Part shown: piece after piece, positions 1-10,092 of the stretch
Layout: each line of letters starts with the position of its first letter
Position numbering within the stretch: position 1 is the first letter of the stretch
Source: an uncultured Woeseiaceae bacterium
Lineage (GTDB): Bacteria; Pseudomonadota; Gammaproteobacteria; Steroidobacterales; Woeseiaceae
Assembly: GCA_947259985.1 (NCBI GenBank)
Contig: CAMYOJ010000040.1
Span: 1 to 64,000 of the forward strand
Direction of reading: 5' to 3'
Length of the DNA: 64,000 nt
The notes under the pieces: generated by a model
The model's input: only the letters and a program-made list of their open reading frames with translations
Databases searched by the model: none
Told to the model about the DNA's origin: nothing
Made by a program: the position numbers and the translations under genes

Positions 1-1
1 G

Positions 2-229
2 GCACTATCGAGCGGCCGGATTGGTGGGGCTGGTCTCGACGTAACGGCACCGGAGCCGCTGCCCTCGCAGCATCCCCTGTGGCAGATGGCGAACGTGATC
101 ATTACCCCGCATGTCGCCGCACGTGGAGGCGGGCGCGAACGGCACATCGTGTTGCGTAGAGAAAACCTGCGACGTTACGCTGCTGGCGAGCCGCTCCTTA
201 ACGTTGTCGACCCTGCACGAGGCTACTGA
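2..229 (+). CDS. D-2-hydroxyacid dehydrogenase, C-terminal fragment
   Basis: This is the last 75 codons of a gene that enters from the left edge of the window. The frame reads GAGLDVTAPEPL, then PLWQMANVIITPHVAARG, then the stop TGA at 227-229. This is the characteristic end of the NAD-binding domain of D-isomer-specific 2-hydroxyacid dehydrogenases; the catalytic His is the one in ITPHVA. The N-terminal catalytic domain and most of the Rossmann fold lie outside the window, so the substrate (glycerate, glyoxylate or phosphoglycerate type) cannot be told. The next gene starts 16 bases downstream, so the two may be co-transcribed. Confidence 0.8.
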   Translation, partial: ALSSGRIGGAGLDVTAPEPLPSQHPLWQMANVIITPHVAARGGGRERHIVLRRENLRRYAAGEPLLNVVDPARGY

Positions 230-244
230 CTATTGGGAGGTGCG

Positions 245-985
245 ATGCACAGTCACCCGACCGGCGAGCGCAGAAAGGCACTTGATGGCGCCAATCGGCG
301 GCGCCTGTACCTGTTTCGCCATGGCGCCGTCGACTACATCGACGACTCGGGAAACTGGGTTCCGGATCCCGACGTGGTCGATCTCAATGAGCGCGGGCGC
401 GAACAGGCTGCCTCGATGGCCAGGCTGTTCGCCGGCGTGCACGTCGACAAGGCGCTCTGCTCGGGACTGCCGCGTACGAGGCAAACCGGCGAGACCGTGT
501 TGGGCGATCGCGAGATTGAACTCGAGGTGTGTTCGGAACTCGAGGAAATTCGCCCCGTGACAGGTACCACGGCCGGCGGCTACGATGTTTACGCCGATAT
601 CGCGTTTTCCCACTGGCGGGCCGTACACGAAGAGGCCCGTTTTTTGGGCGGCGAGCGTTACCATGATTTTTATGCGCGCATCTGCAAGGCAATGGACGCG
701 CTGCTGGCCGATCCATCCTGGCACAACCTCGCCGTATTCGCTCATGGCGGAACCAATGCGGCGGCGCTTGGTTGGGCGACCGGGGTAGGCCTGCAGGCCT
801 TCGGCTTGCTGGACCAGTCCATGTGTTGCCTGAATATCATCGACTTCGATGTAGACGACGCAGGACACTTGATACGGAAAACCGTTCGCGGCATGAATAT
901 CACGGCCGACGATCCCGTGATGCGCGAAAGACACGCGGGCGACATGGAAATGCTCGCGCGTCGAATTCTCAAGTGGCAGCAATAG
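245..985 (+). CDS. Histidine phosphatase family protein
   Basis: A 246-residue protein of the phosphoglycerate-mutase/histidine-phosphatase superfamily. The phosphorylated His lies in the motif LYLFRHGAVDY (RHG at about residues 25-27). The second catalytic His is in LAVFAHGGTNAA, and GLPRTRQTGE supplies the usual second phosphate-binding Arg. The ATG at 245 is chosen because GGGAGG lies just upstream at 235-240; a TTG at 233 would place the ribosome-binding site inside the gene. There is no signal peptide, so it is cytoplasmic. The substrate is unknown; small phosphomonoesters such as sugar phosphates or nucleotide precursors are typical. Its 3' end overlaps the next gene by 13 bases. Confidence 0.85.
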   Translation: MHSHPTGERRKALDGANRRRLYLFRHGAVDYIDDSGNWVPDPDVVDLNERGREQAASMARLFAGVHVDKALCSGLPRTRQTGETVLGDREIELEVCSELEEIRPVTGTTAGGYDVYADIAFSHWRAVHEEARFLGGERYHDFYARICKAMDALLADPSWHNLAVFAHGGTNAAALGWATGVGLQAFGLLDQSMCCLNIIDFDVDDAGHLIRKTVRGMNITADDPVMRERHAGDMEMLARRILKWQQ

Positions 986-1485
986 TCGTCACGTCGGATG
1001 GTTTCCCGCCGATCGAGGCGAGCGACGCGCGCGCCCTCGTGCTTGGCAGCCTGCCGGGCCAGCGTTCCATCGCCGAGCAACAGTATTACGCGCATCCGCA
1101 AAATGCGTTCTGGCCCATAATGGAGGCCCTTTTCGATATCAAGGGCAGTTACGAACAACGCTGCGTGCAGCTCCGCGAACGACGTATTGCAGTTTGGGAT
1201 GTGCTTGCAAGCTCTGTAAGGCCCGGCAGCCTGGACGCGGACATCGACATCGAGAGTGCGGAGATCAACGATTTTCGGTCGTTTCTTGCCGGGCACGAGC
1301 AGCTGCGCTTAATCGCGTTCAACGGTAAAAAAGCCGAACAGCTATTCCGCCGCTTCGTGAACCTCGGGTCGCTCGAAAGCCGCATCGAGTTCATGGGCTT
1401 GCCTTCGACAAGTCCCGCTTATGCAGCGATGCCGTTCTCGGGTAAGGTGGCAGCCTGGCGCAGGGCCCTTGGCCAGTGCCAATAG
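973..1485 (+). CDS. DNA-deoxyinosine (hypoxanthine) glycosylase
   Basis: A 170-residue protein of the uracil-DNA glycosylase superfamily, family 6 type, which removes hypoxanthine formed by adenine deamination. The signature LVLGSLPGQRS, followed by QQYYAHPQNAFWPIM, matches the active-site and base-pocket motifs of this family. The later IAFNGKKAEQLF and LPSTSPAYA are the other conserved segments. The GTG at 973 overlaps the end of the phosphatase gene and gives a protein of normal family length; upstream in-frame sequence is only a shadow of that gene. The overlap implies coupled translation. The protein should act alone in base-excision repair. Confidence 0.85.
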   Translation: MAAIVVTSDGFPPIEASDARALVLGSLPGQRSIAEQQYYAHPQNAFWPIMEALFDIKGSYEQRCVQLRERRIAVWDVLASSVRPGSLDADIDIESAEINDFRSFLAGHEQLRLIAFNGKKAEQLFRRFVNLGSLESRIEFMGLPSTSPAYAAMPFSGKVAAWRRALGQCQ

Positions 1486-1503
1486 AACAGAGAGGAGAAC
1501 AAT

Positions 1504-1580
1504 ATGATCGGATACGTAACGCTCGGCACCAACAGGCTCGCCGAGGCCGCTTCCTGTTGCATGGTCGAGGGACAATCGTC

Positions 1581-1584
<4 letters not shown>
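1504..1584 (+). pseudogene. Truncated VOC-family leader ORF (26 codons)
   Basis: After a strong ribosome-binding site (AGAGAGGAGA at about 1488-1497) an ATG opens MIGYVTLGTNRLAEAA, a near copy of the conserved first beta strand of VOC (glyoxalase/bleomycin-resistance) proteins. After about 16 residues the similarity stops, and the frame closes at TGA 1582-1584. The rest of the roughly 120-residue domain is absent. The TGA overlaps the GTG start of the membrane protein downstream (GTGA), so this remnant may now act as a leader peptide that feeds ribosomes to that gene. The family match is from recognition of the N-terminal motif. Confidence 0.55.
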
Positions 1585-2392
<808 letters not shown>

Positions 2393-2431
2393 CTATGTGT
2401 ACAAAAAGACTAATTCTTCAGGCGATGCGAT

Positions 2432-3460
2432 ATGAGTAAGTCCGGACTCAGGCTGAAACACCCGCAGGCTTTGCTTTATTACGGTGGCACGGTCGCCTAC
2501 GTCATGCTCGGCTACGTGGTCGGCTTCGCCGGCTTGTTTGCAGATTCCTGGGCCGTGAATTTCGCGGCAATGCTGCTGCTGGCTCACTCGATGATTATCG
2601 CCGCATACATGATTCACGAGTGCGGACACAACCTCGTGTTCGAGCACAGTCGCCACAACGCCGTCCTCGGACGATTCATGAGCTGGCTCTGCGGGGCAGC
2701 CTACGGCACGTACGAGGACATGCGCTACAAGCATTTTCGCCACCATGTGGATAACGACGATGTTGTGTGGTTCGACTACGACGCATTCTTCGAGCGTCAT
2801 CCGGGAATAACGGCGGCAACGCGGCTCCTCGAATGGTTCTACATACCTGCGCACGACCTCATCATGCATGCCGTGATGGTATTCACGTCGTTCGTCATTC
2901 CACAGCGGCGCCAGCAGCGTATGCGCAATGTTGCGGTCATCCTCGTGCGTGGCGGCATCTTCCTGGTGCTGCTGGTCGTTGTTCCAAAGGTGGCGTTGCT
3001 GTATGTCGCGGCTTACCTGATCATGATGCACGTGCTGCGATTCATGGACAGCGTGCAGCACGATTATCCCTACAACACGACCCTGTTCGAGTACAAAACG
3101 CCGCCGCACAAGGGAGACCTCGAGTGGGAGCAGGAACATACGTTTAGCAACCCGATCAGCCTGCGCTTCCCGAAGCTCAACTGGTTGACGCTGAATTTCG
3201 GCTACCACAATGCCCACCACGCGGATATGAATATTCCCTGGTACCGATTGCCGCAGCTGCATTTCGAACTGACCGGTGGCGCGCCCGATCGCGTCATTCC
3301 GTTCGCCTCGCAGCTCAGGCTGTATCATCGCAATCGAGTCAGTCGCGTCTACAACCCGCAGCCAGGCGATTATCCAAAGGGCATCGAGTACCTGAAAACG
3401 GCACAGTCCGGGGCAGGACCGATCGGCGGCAATGCCGCGTCATTCCTGACTTCGTTTTAG
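2432..3460 (+). CDS. Membrane fatty-acid desaturase
   Basis: A 342-residue integral membrane di-iron desaturase. The three histidine boxes are HECGH (62-66), HFRHH (101-105) and HNAHH (about 258). They lie between hydrophobic segments at about 15-38, 42-60, 140-158 and 170-195. The family inserts double bonds into acyl chains using oxygen and an electron donor, usually ferredoxin or cytochrome b5. It acts at the cytoplasmic face of the inner membrane. The start ATG 2432 lies 90 bases from the divergent P-II gene. The double-bond position cannot be read from sequence; carotenoid or sphingolipid relatives cannot be ruled out. Confidence 0.82.
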   Translation: MSKSGLRLKHPQALLYYGGTVAYVMLGYVVGFAGLFADSWAVNFAAMLLLAHSMIIAAYMIHECGHNLVFEHSRHNAVLGRFMSWLCGAAYGTYEDMRYKHFRHHVDNDDVVWFDYDAFFERHPGITAATRLLEWFYIPAHDLIMHAVMVFTSFVIPQRRQQRMRNVAVILVRGGIFLVLLVVVPKVALLYVAAYLIMMHVLRFMDSVQHDYPYNTTLFEYKTPPHKGDLEWEQEHTFSNPISLRFPKLNWLTLNFGYHNAHHADMNIPWYRLPQLHFELTGGAPDRVIPFASQLRLYHRNRVSRVYNPQPGDYPKGIEYLKTAQSGAGPIGGNAASFLTSF

Positions 3461-3494
3461 AACGCCCACACAATAAGCACAGGCGGGGGAAGTG

Positions 3495-3866
3495 ATGTCG
3501 AACGAAATCGGAAGAATCGGCTGGATGGATATTACGGTCGACGACGCGGATGGCATGCGCGATTTCTACAGTAGAGTCGTCGGTTGGCAAGTGGAAGAGG
3601 TCGGCATGGGCGACTACTCAGATTACTCGATGACGATGCCCGCGAGTGGCGAGGCGGTGGCGGGCATTTGCCATGCTCGTGGCAGCAATGCTGACCTGCC
3701 GGGCGGCTGGCTCATGTACATCGTCGTCGCTGATGTCAATGCCAGCGCGCAGGCGTGTAAAGACAACGGCGGCAGGATAATTTTAGAGCCACGCGGCCTG
3801 GCCGGTGGTCAGTTCTGCATTATCGAAGATCCGAGCGGCGCAACGGCTGCGCTGTATCAGCCCTGA
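3495..3866 (+). CDS. VOC family protein
   Basis: A 123-residue protein with two beta-alpha-beta-beta-beta VOC modules. IGWMDITVDDADGMRDFYSRVVGW opens the first and GWLMYIVVADVNASAQACKDNGG opens the second, ending in FCIIEDPSGATAALYQP. Such proteins are cytoplasmic metal-dependent lyases, dioxygenases or binding proteins; this one belongs to the glyoxalase-like group with unknown substrate. ATG 3495 is preferred over GTG 3492 because the purine-rich AGGCGGGGGAAG ends just before it. It is followed by a LuxR-type regulator 17 bases downstream. Confidence 0.8.
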   Translation: MSNEIGRIGWMDITVDDADGMRDFYSRVVGWQVEEVGMGDYSDYSMTMPASGEAVAGICHARGSNADLPGGWLMYIVVADVNASAQACKDNGGRIILEPRGLAGGQFCIIEDPSGATAALYQP

Positions 3867-3883
3867 TTGTCCAGCCGCGTGCG

Positions 3884-4678
3884 ATGAACAGGCGATTCGC
3901 ATCTCCCGAGTGGCACACTGCCGTTGCTGCGCTGATCGCCGCAACGGATGCCCAGGGTATTGCCGATGCCCTGGGCAGGGTCGTCGGCGCAGCCGTTGAA
4001 TATGACGCAAGCTGCCTGCTGGCTTTTCACAAGGATGCGCCTCCTGACGTATTGCATCACACGATGAACGAGCGCAGGACGCAACACTACCTGGATCGCT
4101 ACCTTGCGGGACCCTACCTGCTCGATCCGCTTTACCAACTCGCTCTGCGCGAGAAGAAACCTGCGATGTGCCGCTGCCGCGATGAAACGCCGGACCGATT
4201 TCGATCGAGTGAGTACTACCGGCAATATTACGAACGCACTCACCTCGCGGACGAGATGGATTTCCTGCTCGACATCAACGATACCACCGCGCTCGTTCTG
4301 GTCATCGGTAACTGGGACAAGCGTTTTTCGAGATCGGACGTCGCGTCGCTGCGGCTGATCGAGCCGATCGTGAGAGCGGCGATGCACGGCGTCTGGAAAG
4401 CCTGGGCCGCTCAGCACTCGGGCCAGGTGCGTGACCTCAGCATGCACCAGCGACTTACACAGTGTTTCGAACAGTTCGGCGAGTCTTCGCTAACTCAACG
4501 CGAACGGGAAATAACGCAGCTGTTGCTGCGCGGCCATTCCTCGAAGTCGGTCGCAAGAGAACTCGACATCGCGCCGGGTACCGTAATGGTGCACAAACGC
4601 AACCTGTTCTCGAAACTCGGCATCACGTCCCAATACGAGTTGTTCTCGCTTTTTATCGACCGCTTGTCGGCGCTCTAA
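3884..4678 (+). CDS. LuxR-family helix-turn-helix regulator
   Basis: A 264-residue regulator. The C-terminal 65 residues hold a LuxR/Fix[36 protein letters not shown], then [11 protein letters not shown]. The N-terminal 190 residues carry no receiver domain (no phospho-acceptor Asp pattern); a GAF-like or unassigned ligand-sensing fold is likely. It stands directly upstream of the leucine-type acyl-CoA genes, in the same direction and 86 bases away, so it may control them, but this rests on position only. No DNA site was recognised. Confidence 0.8.
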   Translation: MNRRFASPEWHTAVAALIAATDAQGIADALGRVVGAAVEYDASCLLAFHKDAPPDVLHHTMNERRTQHYLDRYLAGPYLLDPLYQLALREKKPAMCRCRDETPDRFRSSEYYRQYYERTHLADEMDFLLDINDTTALVLVIGNWDKRFSRSDVASLRLIEPIVRAAMHGVWKAWAAQHSGQVRDLSMHQRLTQCFEQFGESSLTQREREITQLLLRGHSSKSVARELDIAPGTVMVHKRNLFSKLGITSQYELFSLFIDRLSAL

Positions 4679-4764
4679 GCGACGCGTACCCCGCGAATGG
4701 TATTCAGCCGGACGACGCCGGCGCCGACAATGAAAAGCCCACCAGATTTAACGACGAGGATCGC

Positions 4765-5922
4765 ATGTTTGAGTTCGATTTCGGGCACGGCGAGGACCTG
4801 GACCTGCTGCGCGACACCGTGCGCAGTTTTGCCAATGACCGCATCGCGCCGCGTGCCGCCGAGATCGACGCAAGCAACGAGTTTCCGCGCGACCTTTGGC
4901 CCGAACTGGGCGATCTCGGCCTGCTGGGCGTCACTGTCGAAAGCGAATTTGGCGGATCCGAGCTGGGTTACCTCGCACATGTTATCGCAATGGAAGAGAT
5001 CAGCCGCGCGTCGGGCGCCGTAGGGCTGTCCTATGGCGCGCATTCGAACTTGTGCGTCAACCAGCTGCGCCGCTGGGGCAGCGCCGAGCAGAAAGCGAAA
5101 TGCCTGCCGAAGCTCGTTTCGGGTGAGTATCTCGGCGCCCTCGCGATGAGCGAGCCGGGCGCCGGGTCCGATGTCATGAGCATGCGTACGACCGCCGTCC
5201 GTGATGGGGACGATTACATCCTTAACGGGTCGAAAATGTGGATCACGAATGCACCCGGTGCTGACGTTTTGATCGTCTATGCCAAGACCGACCCTGCTGC
5301 CGGGTCTCAGGGGATCAGTGCGTTTCTCGTCGAACGTGGCGCGAGGGGGATGTCGACCCCCGGAAAACTCAACAAACTCGGCATGCGCGGTTCAGACACG
5401 AGCGAGGTTGTATTCGAGGATTGTCGCATCCCGGCAGGGAACCGGCTTGCCGAGGAAGGCAAGGGCGCGGCCATTCTCATGAGCGGGCTGGACTACGAAC
5501 GTGTCGTGTTGTCGGGCGGCTCGCTCGGCATCATGGCTGCCTGTATGGATCTCGTCATGCCCTATATCCACGATCGCACGCAGTTCGGTCAGGCCATCGG
5601 CGAATTTCAGCTCATGCAGGGAAAGATCGCCGATATGTACACGACGATGAATGCAAGCCGGGCGTACGTCTACTCGGTCGCGAAGGCCTGCGACGAGGGC
5701 CGAACGACGCGTTTCGATGCGGCGGGTTGCATTCTTTTTGCGGCCGAGAAAGCGACCTGGATGGCCGGTGAGGCGATACAGGCGCTCGGCGGTAACGGCT
5801 ATATCAATGACTTCCCGGCAGGACGCTTGTGGCGCGACGCGAAGTTGTACGAGATCGGCGCCGGCACCAGCGAAATCCGGCGCATGCTGATCGGCCGGGA
5901 ATTGTTCAACGCGAGCAAATAG
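4765..5922 (+). CDS. liuA: Isovaleryl-CoA dehydrogenase
   Basis: A 385-residue FAD acyl-CoA dehydrogenase for the third step of leucine breakdown (isovaleryl-CoA to 3-methylcrotonyl-CoA). [12 protein letters not shown] and [11 protein letters not shown] form the FAD and substrate region. The catalytic Glu is placed in helix G ([10 protein letters not shown]), as in isovaleryl-CoA dehydrogenases, and the C-terminal motif reads [11 protein letters not shown], without the Glu used by medium-chain enzymes. ATG 4765 follows GACGAGGA; the frame is open further upstream, but that part has no family similarity. The carboxyltransferase gene follows after 19 bases. Electrons would pass to ETF. Confidence 0.88.
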   Translation: MFEFDFGHGEDLDLLRDTVRSFANDRIAPRAAEIDASNEFPRDLWPELGDLGLLGVTVESEFGGSELGYLAHVIAMEEISRASGAVGLSYGAHSNLCVNQLRRWGSAEQKAKCLPKLVSGEYLGALAMSEPGAGSDVMSMRTTAVRDGDDYILNGSKMWITNAPGADVLIVYAKTDPAAGSQGISAFLVERGARGMSTPGKLNKLGMRGSDTSEVVFEDCRIPAGNRLAEEGKGAAILMSGLDYERVVLSGGSLGIMAACMDLVMPYIHDRTQFGQAIGEFQLMQGKIADMYTTMNASRAYVYSVAKACDEGRTTRFDAAGCILFAAEKATWMAGEAIQALGGNGYINDFPAGRLWRDAKLYEIGAGTSEIRRMLIGRELFNASK

Positions 5923-5941
5923 CGGCTATAGTTCAGGTTCT

Positions 5942-7552
5942 ATGCCTGTCATCAAAACAAAAATCGATCGCGCGTCGGACGACTTCAAGAAGAACAGCGA
6001 GTCACACAAGGCACTGGCCGACAACCTGCGCGAGATAAACGAGTATGTCATGCGGGGTGGCGCCGAGCGCTCACGAGAGCGGCATCTGGCGCGCGGCAAA
6101 CTGTTGCCGCGGGATCGTATTCGTGCGCTGCTCGATGACGGCGCCGATTTTCTCGAAGTCGGGCGCCAGGCGGCCTGGCAGGTATACAGCGACGACGTGC
6201 CGTCGGCCGGGCTGGTTGCCGGCATCGGCCGAATTCACGGCGTCGAATGCATGGTCGTGGCAAATGACGCCACGGTCAAAGGCGGCACCTACTACCCGCT
6301 GACGGTCAAGAAGCACCTCCGGGCGCAGGAAATTGCAGAACAGAACGGCTTGCCCTGTATCTATCTCGTCGATTCGGGCGGCGCGTTTCTGCCGCGCCAG
6401 GACGAGGTGTTTCCCGATCGCGACCACTTTGGACGCATCTTCTACAACCAGGCGAGGTTGTCTGCCAAGGCTATTCCGCAGATTGCGGTGGTCATGGGCT
6501 CGTGTACGGCAGGTGGCGCCTATGTGCCGGCAATGTGTGACGAGTCGATCATCGTACGCAACCAGGGCACGATATTTCTCGGCGGCCCTCCACTCGTGAA
6601 AGCAGCCACGGGTGAAGTCGTCGATGCGGAAACGCTCGGCGGCGGCAGCGTGCATTCGCGGGTATCAGGCGTGACCGATCACCTGGCCGAGGACGACGAA
6701 GACGCGCTGAGGATCGCCAGGGACATCGTCGCTAATCTCAACCTCAGGCGCGATGCGAGCGTTGCCAGAAGCGCACCCGAAGAACCGATCTACCCGGCTG
6801 ATGACATTTACGGCATCGTGTCGCGCGAGTACCGATATCCTTATGACGTTCGCGAGGTCATCGCCAGGATCGTCGACGCATCCGAATTCCAGGAGTTCAA
6901 GAAACTCTATGGCGCTACCCTGGTTTGCGGTTTTGCTCGCATTGACGGCTACCCGGTCGGCATCGTGGCCAACAATGGCATCCTGTTTCCGGAGTCTGCA
7001 CAAAAAGGGTCACACTTCATCCAGTTGTGCAATCGTCGCGGCATTCCGCTCGTCTTCCTGCAAAACATAACGGGATTCATGGTGGGCAAGCGTGTCGAGC
7101 ATGCCGGAATCGCCAAGGACGGTGCGAAAATGGTCAATGCCGTGGCGACCGCGACAGTGCCGAAGTTCACGGTGGTGATCGGCGGTTCGTTCGGCGCCGG
7201 CAACTATGCCATGTGTGGTCGTGCCTACGGTCCTCGTCTCATGTGGATGTGGCCAAACGCACGCATATCCGTCATGGGCGGCGAACAGGCGTCACTGGTG
7301 CTTTCTTCCGTCAAGAGCGACGGCCTGGAAGCGCGTGGCGAGCAATGGTCGGAGAAAGACAAGTCCGACTACGAAGAGATGATTCGCCAGCAGTACGAAA
7401 CCCAGGGGCATCCGTATTATGCGAGCGCACGCCTCTGGGACGACGGCGTGATCGATCCCGTCGACACGCGCGCCGTCCTGGCGCACGGCCTGTCAGCTGC
7501 GGCGCTTGGCCCGGTTGACGAGGAATCGCCGTTCGGCATCTTCCGTATGTAG
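5942..7552 (+). CDS. liuB: Methylcrotonyl-CoA carboxylase, carboxyltransferase (beta) subunit
   Basis: A 536-residue acyl-CoA carboxyltransferase that moves CO2 from carboxybiotin to 3-methylcrotonyl-CoA. The motifs [19 protein letters not shown] and [17 protein letters not shown] are typical of the methylcrotonyl-CoA enzyme, as is the end [14 protein letters not shown]...FGIFRM. Length agrees with the family (about 535). It sits 19 bases behind isovaleryl-CoA dehydrogenase, which supports the leucine role. The biotin-carrying alpha subunit (biotin carboxylase) is not in the window. A geranyl-CoA or other branched-acyl carboxylase is the main alternative. Confidence 0.87.
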   Translation: MPVIKTKIDRASDDFKKNSESHKALADNLREINEYVMRGGAERSRERHLARGKLLPRDRIRALLDDGADFLEVGRQAAWQVYSDDVPSAGLVAGIGRIHGVECMVVANDATVKGGTYYPLTVKKHLRAQEIAEQNGLPCIYLVDSGGAFLPRQDEVFPDRDHFGRIFYNQARLSAKAIPQIAVVMGSCTAGGAYVPAMCDESIIVRNQGTIFLGGPPLVKAATGEVVDAETLGGGSVHSRVSGVTDHLAEDDEDALRIARDIVANLNLRRDASVARSAPEEPIYPADDIYGIVSREYRYPYDVREVIARIVDASEFQEFKKLYGATLVCGFARIDGYPVGIVANNGILFPESAQKGSHFIQLCNRRGIPLVFLQNITGFMVGKRVEHAGIAKDGAKMVNAVATATVPKFTVVIGGSFGAGNYAMCGRAYGPRLMWMWPNARISVMGGEQASLVLSSVKSDGLEARGEQWSEKDKSDYEEMIRQQYETQGHPYYASARLWDDGVIDPVDTRAVLAHGLSAAALGPVDEESPFGIFRM

Positions 7553-7613
7553 GGTACACTCCCCAACCAACACGCAAACAGTAACGGCAATATCGTGCCC
7601 GTAGAGATGGAAA

Positions 7614-8471
7614 ATGGCGCTTAATTACGAAGAGCTGATGGCGAGATCGGAATCCGATATCCCGTTCAGCTACTCCGACACCGATACCATGCTCTACGCG
7701 CTATGCGTCGGCATGGGTCGTGATCCACTGCACAGGAAGGAGCTCCCCTATGTCTACGAACAGGGCGGGGAACCCGGCACAGTGCCGACGCTCGCAACGG
7801 TGCTCGTGCCAGACATGTTTCCGCAGGACCTCGGCTGGGACTACAGCCAGGTGCTGCATTCCGAGCAACGCATGTACCTTTACCGGCCGTTGCCTGCGGC
7901 CGCCGATCTCCTGATCAACAAGCGGGTCGTCGATGCTATTGATCGTGGTCCTACCCGAGGCGCCCTGGTGCTTCTCGAAGCCGAAGGCAGGCTCGCCAGC
8001 GATGATACGGTGTTATTTACGCTTGGTTGCACGGTAGTCGCACGCGGTGATGGCGGCTTCGGCGGTCCTTCCGGCAAGGGCCCGGCTCCGCACCGCGCGC
8101 CGCGCCGCGAACCCGACCTCAGCTGTGACATCGGCACCCGTAGTGATCAGGCCCTGTTTTACAGGTTGATGGGCGACCGCAACCCGCTGCACGCGGATCC
8201 CGCTGCCGCTGGCGCCGTCGGATTCGAGCGGCCGATCCTGCATGGCCTTTGCACGTTCGGCGTTGCCTGCAAAGCCGTGCTGCAAACGATTTGCGATTAC
8301 GATTACACGCTGATCGAGCAGTTCGATGGCCGCTTCTCGTCGCCGGTCCTGCCCGGAGATACGATAACTACAGACATGTGGCAGGACGGCAACGTCGTGT
8401 CGTTCCAGTGCACGGCCAGGGAACGCGGAGTCGTCGTGCTTCGCAACGGCAAGTGCACGCTCAGGGCCTGA
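7614..8471 (+). CDS. MaoC-like (R)-specific enoyl-CoA hydratase
   Basis: A 285-residue double hot-dog protein. The N-terminal half is the degenerate hot-dog (FPQDLGWDYSQVLHSEQR). The C-terminal half carries the hydratase-2 motif: YRLMGDRNPLHADPAAAGAVGFERPILHGLCTFG, with the catalytic Asp and His in GDRNPLH. It resembles the hydratase-2 part of peroxisomal multifunctional enzyme 2, acting on branched or bulky 2-enoyl-CoA. It lies 61 bases behind the carboxylase subunit and 16 bases ahead of a crotonase, so it probably belongs to the same degradative operon. The substrate is not determinable. Confidence 0.82.
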   Translation: MALNYEELMARSESDIPFSYSDTDTMLYALCVGMGRDPLHRKELPYVYEQGGEPGTVPTLATVLVPDMFPQDLGWDYSQVLHSEQRMYLYRPLPAAADLLINKRVVDAIDRGPTRGALVLLEAEGRLASDDTVLFTLGCTVVARGDGGFGGPSGKGPAPHRAPRREPDLSCDIGTRSDQALFYRLMGDRNPLHADPAAAGAVGFERPILHGLCTFGVACKAVLQTICDYDYTLIEQFDGRFSSPVLPGDTITTDMWQDGNVVSFQCTARERGVVVLRNGKCTLRA

Positions 8472-8487
8472 TATACGGAGAACAGGG

Positions 8488-9279
8488 ATGAACGATCGCG
8501 TAACGATCACTATCGACGGACATGTCGCCAACGTGATGCTCAACAGGGCTGACAAGTTCAATGCGCTGGACCTGAAGATGTTCGGGGCGCTCGGCGATGC
8601 GGCCGACAGCGTTCGACAGAATCCGGCGGTTCGCGCAGTCGTGCTGCATGGCGACGGCGACAACTTCTGTGCCGGTATCGACACGAGCATGTTTGCCGAC
8701 CCGAATGTCAGACTCGACGTTGCGCTGATGGAACCCGTCAAGCCGTCGATAGCCAATCTGTTTCAACGAGCGGCCTATGCGTGGCGTGAATTGCCGATGC
8801 CCGTGATTTGCGCGCTGCGCGGCATCACCTATGGCGGCGGGCTGCAGATAGCACTTGGTGCTGATCTGCGCGTTGCGGCACCCGATACCCGGTTCTCGAT
8901 AATGGAGACGAAGTGGGGCCTGGTCCCGGACATGGCGATGAGCACCACGCTGCGCGGCATCGTTGCGGCTGACCGCGTCAAGGAGCTTGCCTGGTCGGCT
9001 CGCATCTTTGGAGCAGACGAAGCGCTCAGTCTTGGCATTGTGACCTGTATTGAAAACGACCCGCTAGCGGCGGCCACCGCCATGGCGGCGGAATACGCGG
9101 CAAGATCGCCCGAGGCAATCAAGGGAATCAAGCGGCTGGTCAACGAAGCCTGGCAGCTGTCGGAAGTCGAGGCGCTGGAGATGGAGGCGCGGCTGCAGCT
9201 CGGTGTGATAGGGTCTCCGAACCAGGTCGAAGCCGTTACGGCCAATCTCGAGAAGCGTCCGCCGAAATTCGAAGATTGA
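8488..9279 (+). CDS. Crotonase-family enoyl-CoA hydratase/isomerase
   Basis: A 263-residue crotonase-fold protein. The oxyanion-hole segments are FCAGIDTSMF and ITYGGGLQIALGADLR. In a hydratase the first catalytic Glu would follow GGG (GGGCE); here it is Gln (GGGLQ), while the second Glu is present in METKWGLVPD and an Asp follows. The Q-E-D arrangement is nearer to dienoyl-CoA isomerases than to a classical hydratase, so methylglutaconyl-CoA hydratase activity should not be assumed. It is the last enzyme of the leucine-type gene run. The active-site comparison is from remembered family motifs. Confidence 0.8.
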   Translation: MNDRVTITIDGHVANVMLNRADKFNALDLKMFGALGDAADSVRQNPAVRAVVLHGDGDNFCAGIDTSMFADPNVRLDVALMEPVKPSIANLFQRAAYAWRELPMPVICALRGITYGGGLQIALGADLRVAAPDTRFSIMETKWGLVPDMAMSTTLRGIVAADRVKELAWSARIFGADEALSLGIVTCIENDPLAAATAMAAEYAARSPEAIKGIKRLVNEAWQLSEVEALEMEARLQLGVIGSPNQVEAVTANLEKRPPKFED

Positions 9280-9368
9280 CAGGCTTTTTTGCGTGGGACG
9301 CAGGAACTTGTCTACGGGCACTGACTCAAAGATTGTAGTTGATGACGGGGCAACGGTACGGTTAGCAA

Positions 9369-10082
9369 ATGCGAGACTTACGTAAAACGCTTTTCGCAGC
9401 GCTGTTCATTTCGCTACTCGGGACGGCGCAGGCAGAGGGCTCACCGGCCGCATCCGCCGAATTACCCGATTTCCGCACGGTGTCGGTGCAGAGCAAGGTT
9501 GATAAACTGTTCGAAAGCGGCGAATTCGAGCGCGCTTACTTCATCTACAGAAACGAGCTTGCGCCAATAGGCGACAAGTACGCCCAATACATGGTCGGCT
9601 ACATGCACCTGATGGGTATGGGCGTCGAGGAAGACGAGGTGCGTGCGTCGGCCTGGTACCGGCTTGCCGCGGAGCGCGGGTATCCTGAATTTGTGGCGAT
9701 CCGTAAGCAGGTGCTCAAGTCACTTGACGACGAGGGCCTGCAGCGCTCGGATGCCAAATACATCGAGTTGCGACAGCAATACAGTGACCTCGTCCTGTCG
9801 ATGCGGCAGTTGCTTCGTGACTACGACGAGTTGTCGGAGCCGAAAACCGGCTCGAGGCTGCCGGGTCGAGGCAGCCCGGTGATGATCATCGATCCGACGA
9901 GGCGCGTCGGTATGACCGGGGAGAGCTATTACCGCAAGACGGAACTACGATTCCGGACTCGCCTCGACTACGTGACGGATACTCTGGGCATCGAACGGGT
10001 CACGGGGCAGGTCACCGAGAAGAATCTTCGCGAGTTGCAGGACCGGGTCGAAGAGCACGTATCCCGGATCGACGACCGCTAG
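9369..10082 (+). CDS. Secreted Sel1-like repeat protein
   Basis: A 237-residue protein with a signal peptide (residues 1-22, cleaved after ALFISLLGTAQA). It has a short tetratricopeptide/Sel1-type stretch at about 50-105: FERAYFIYRNELAPIGDKYA, then YMVGYMHLMGMGVEEDEVRASAWYRLAAERGYPE. The C-terminal half is rich in Arg, Glu and Asp and probably helical, with no recognised domain. It is predicted periplasmic and likely mediates protein contacts. It ends 10 bases from the convergent TetR gene. No specific function can be given. Confidence 0.7.
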   Translation: MRDLRKTLFAALFISLLGTAQAEGSPAASAELPDFRTVSVQSKVDKLFESGEFERAYFIYRNELAPIGDKYAQYMVGYMHLMGMGVEEDEVRASAWYRLAAERGYPEFVAIRKQVLKSLDDEGLQRSDAKYIELRQQYSDLVLSMRQLLRDYDELSEPKTGSRLPGRGSPVMIIDPTRRVGMTGESYYRKTELRFRTRLDYVTDTLGIERVTGQVTEKNLRELQDRVEEHVSRIDDR

Positions 10083-10092
10083 TGCCCGACCG

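Noticed and set aside
2393-3328. A 311-codon open frame antisense to the desaturase gene
   Set aside because: The desaturase has all three His boxes in frame; the antisense protein has no recognisable features.
3884-4678. Quorum-sensing LuxR with an acyl-homoserine-lactone domain
   Set aside because: I could not place the conserved Trp/Tyr/Asp residues of the autoinducer-binding domain with confidence, and there is no luxI gene in the window.
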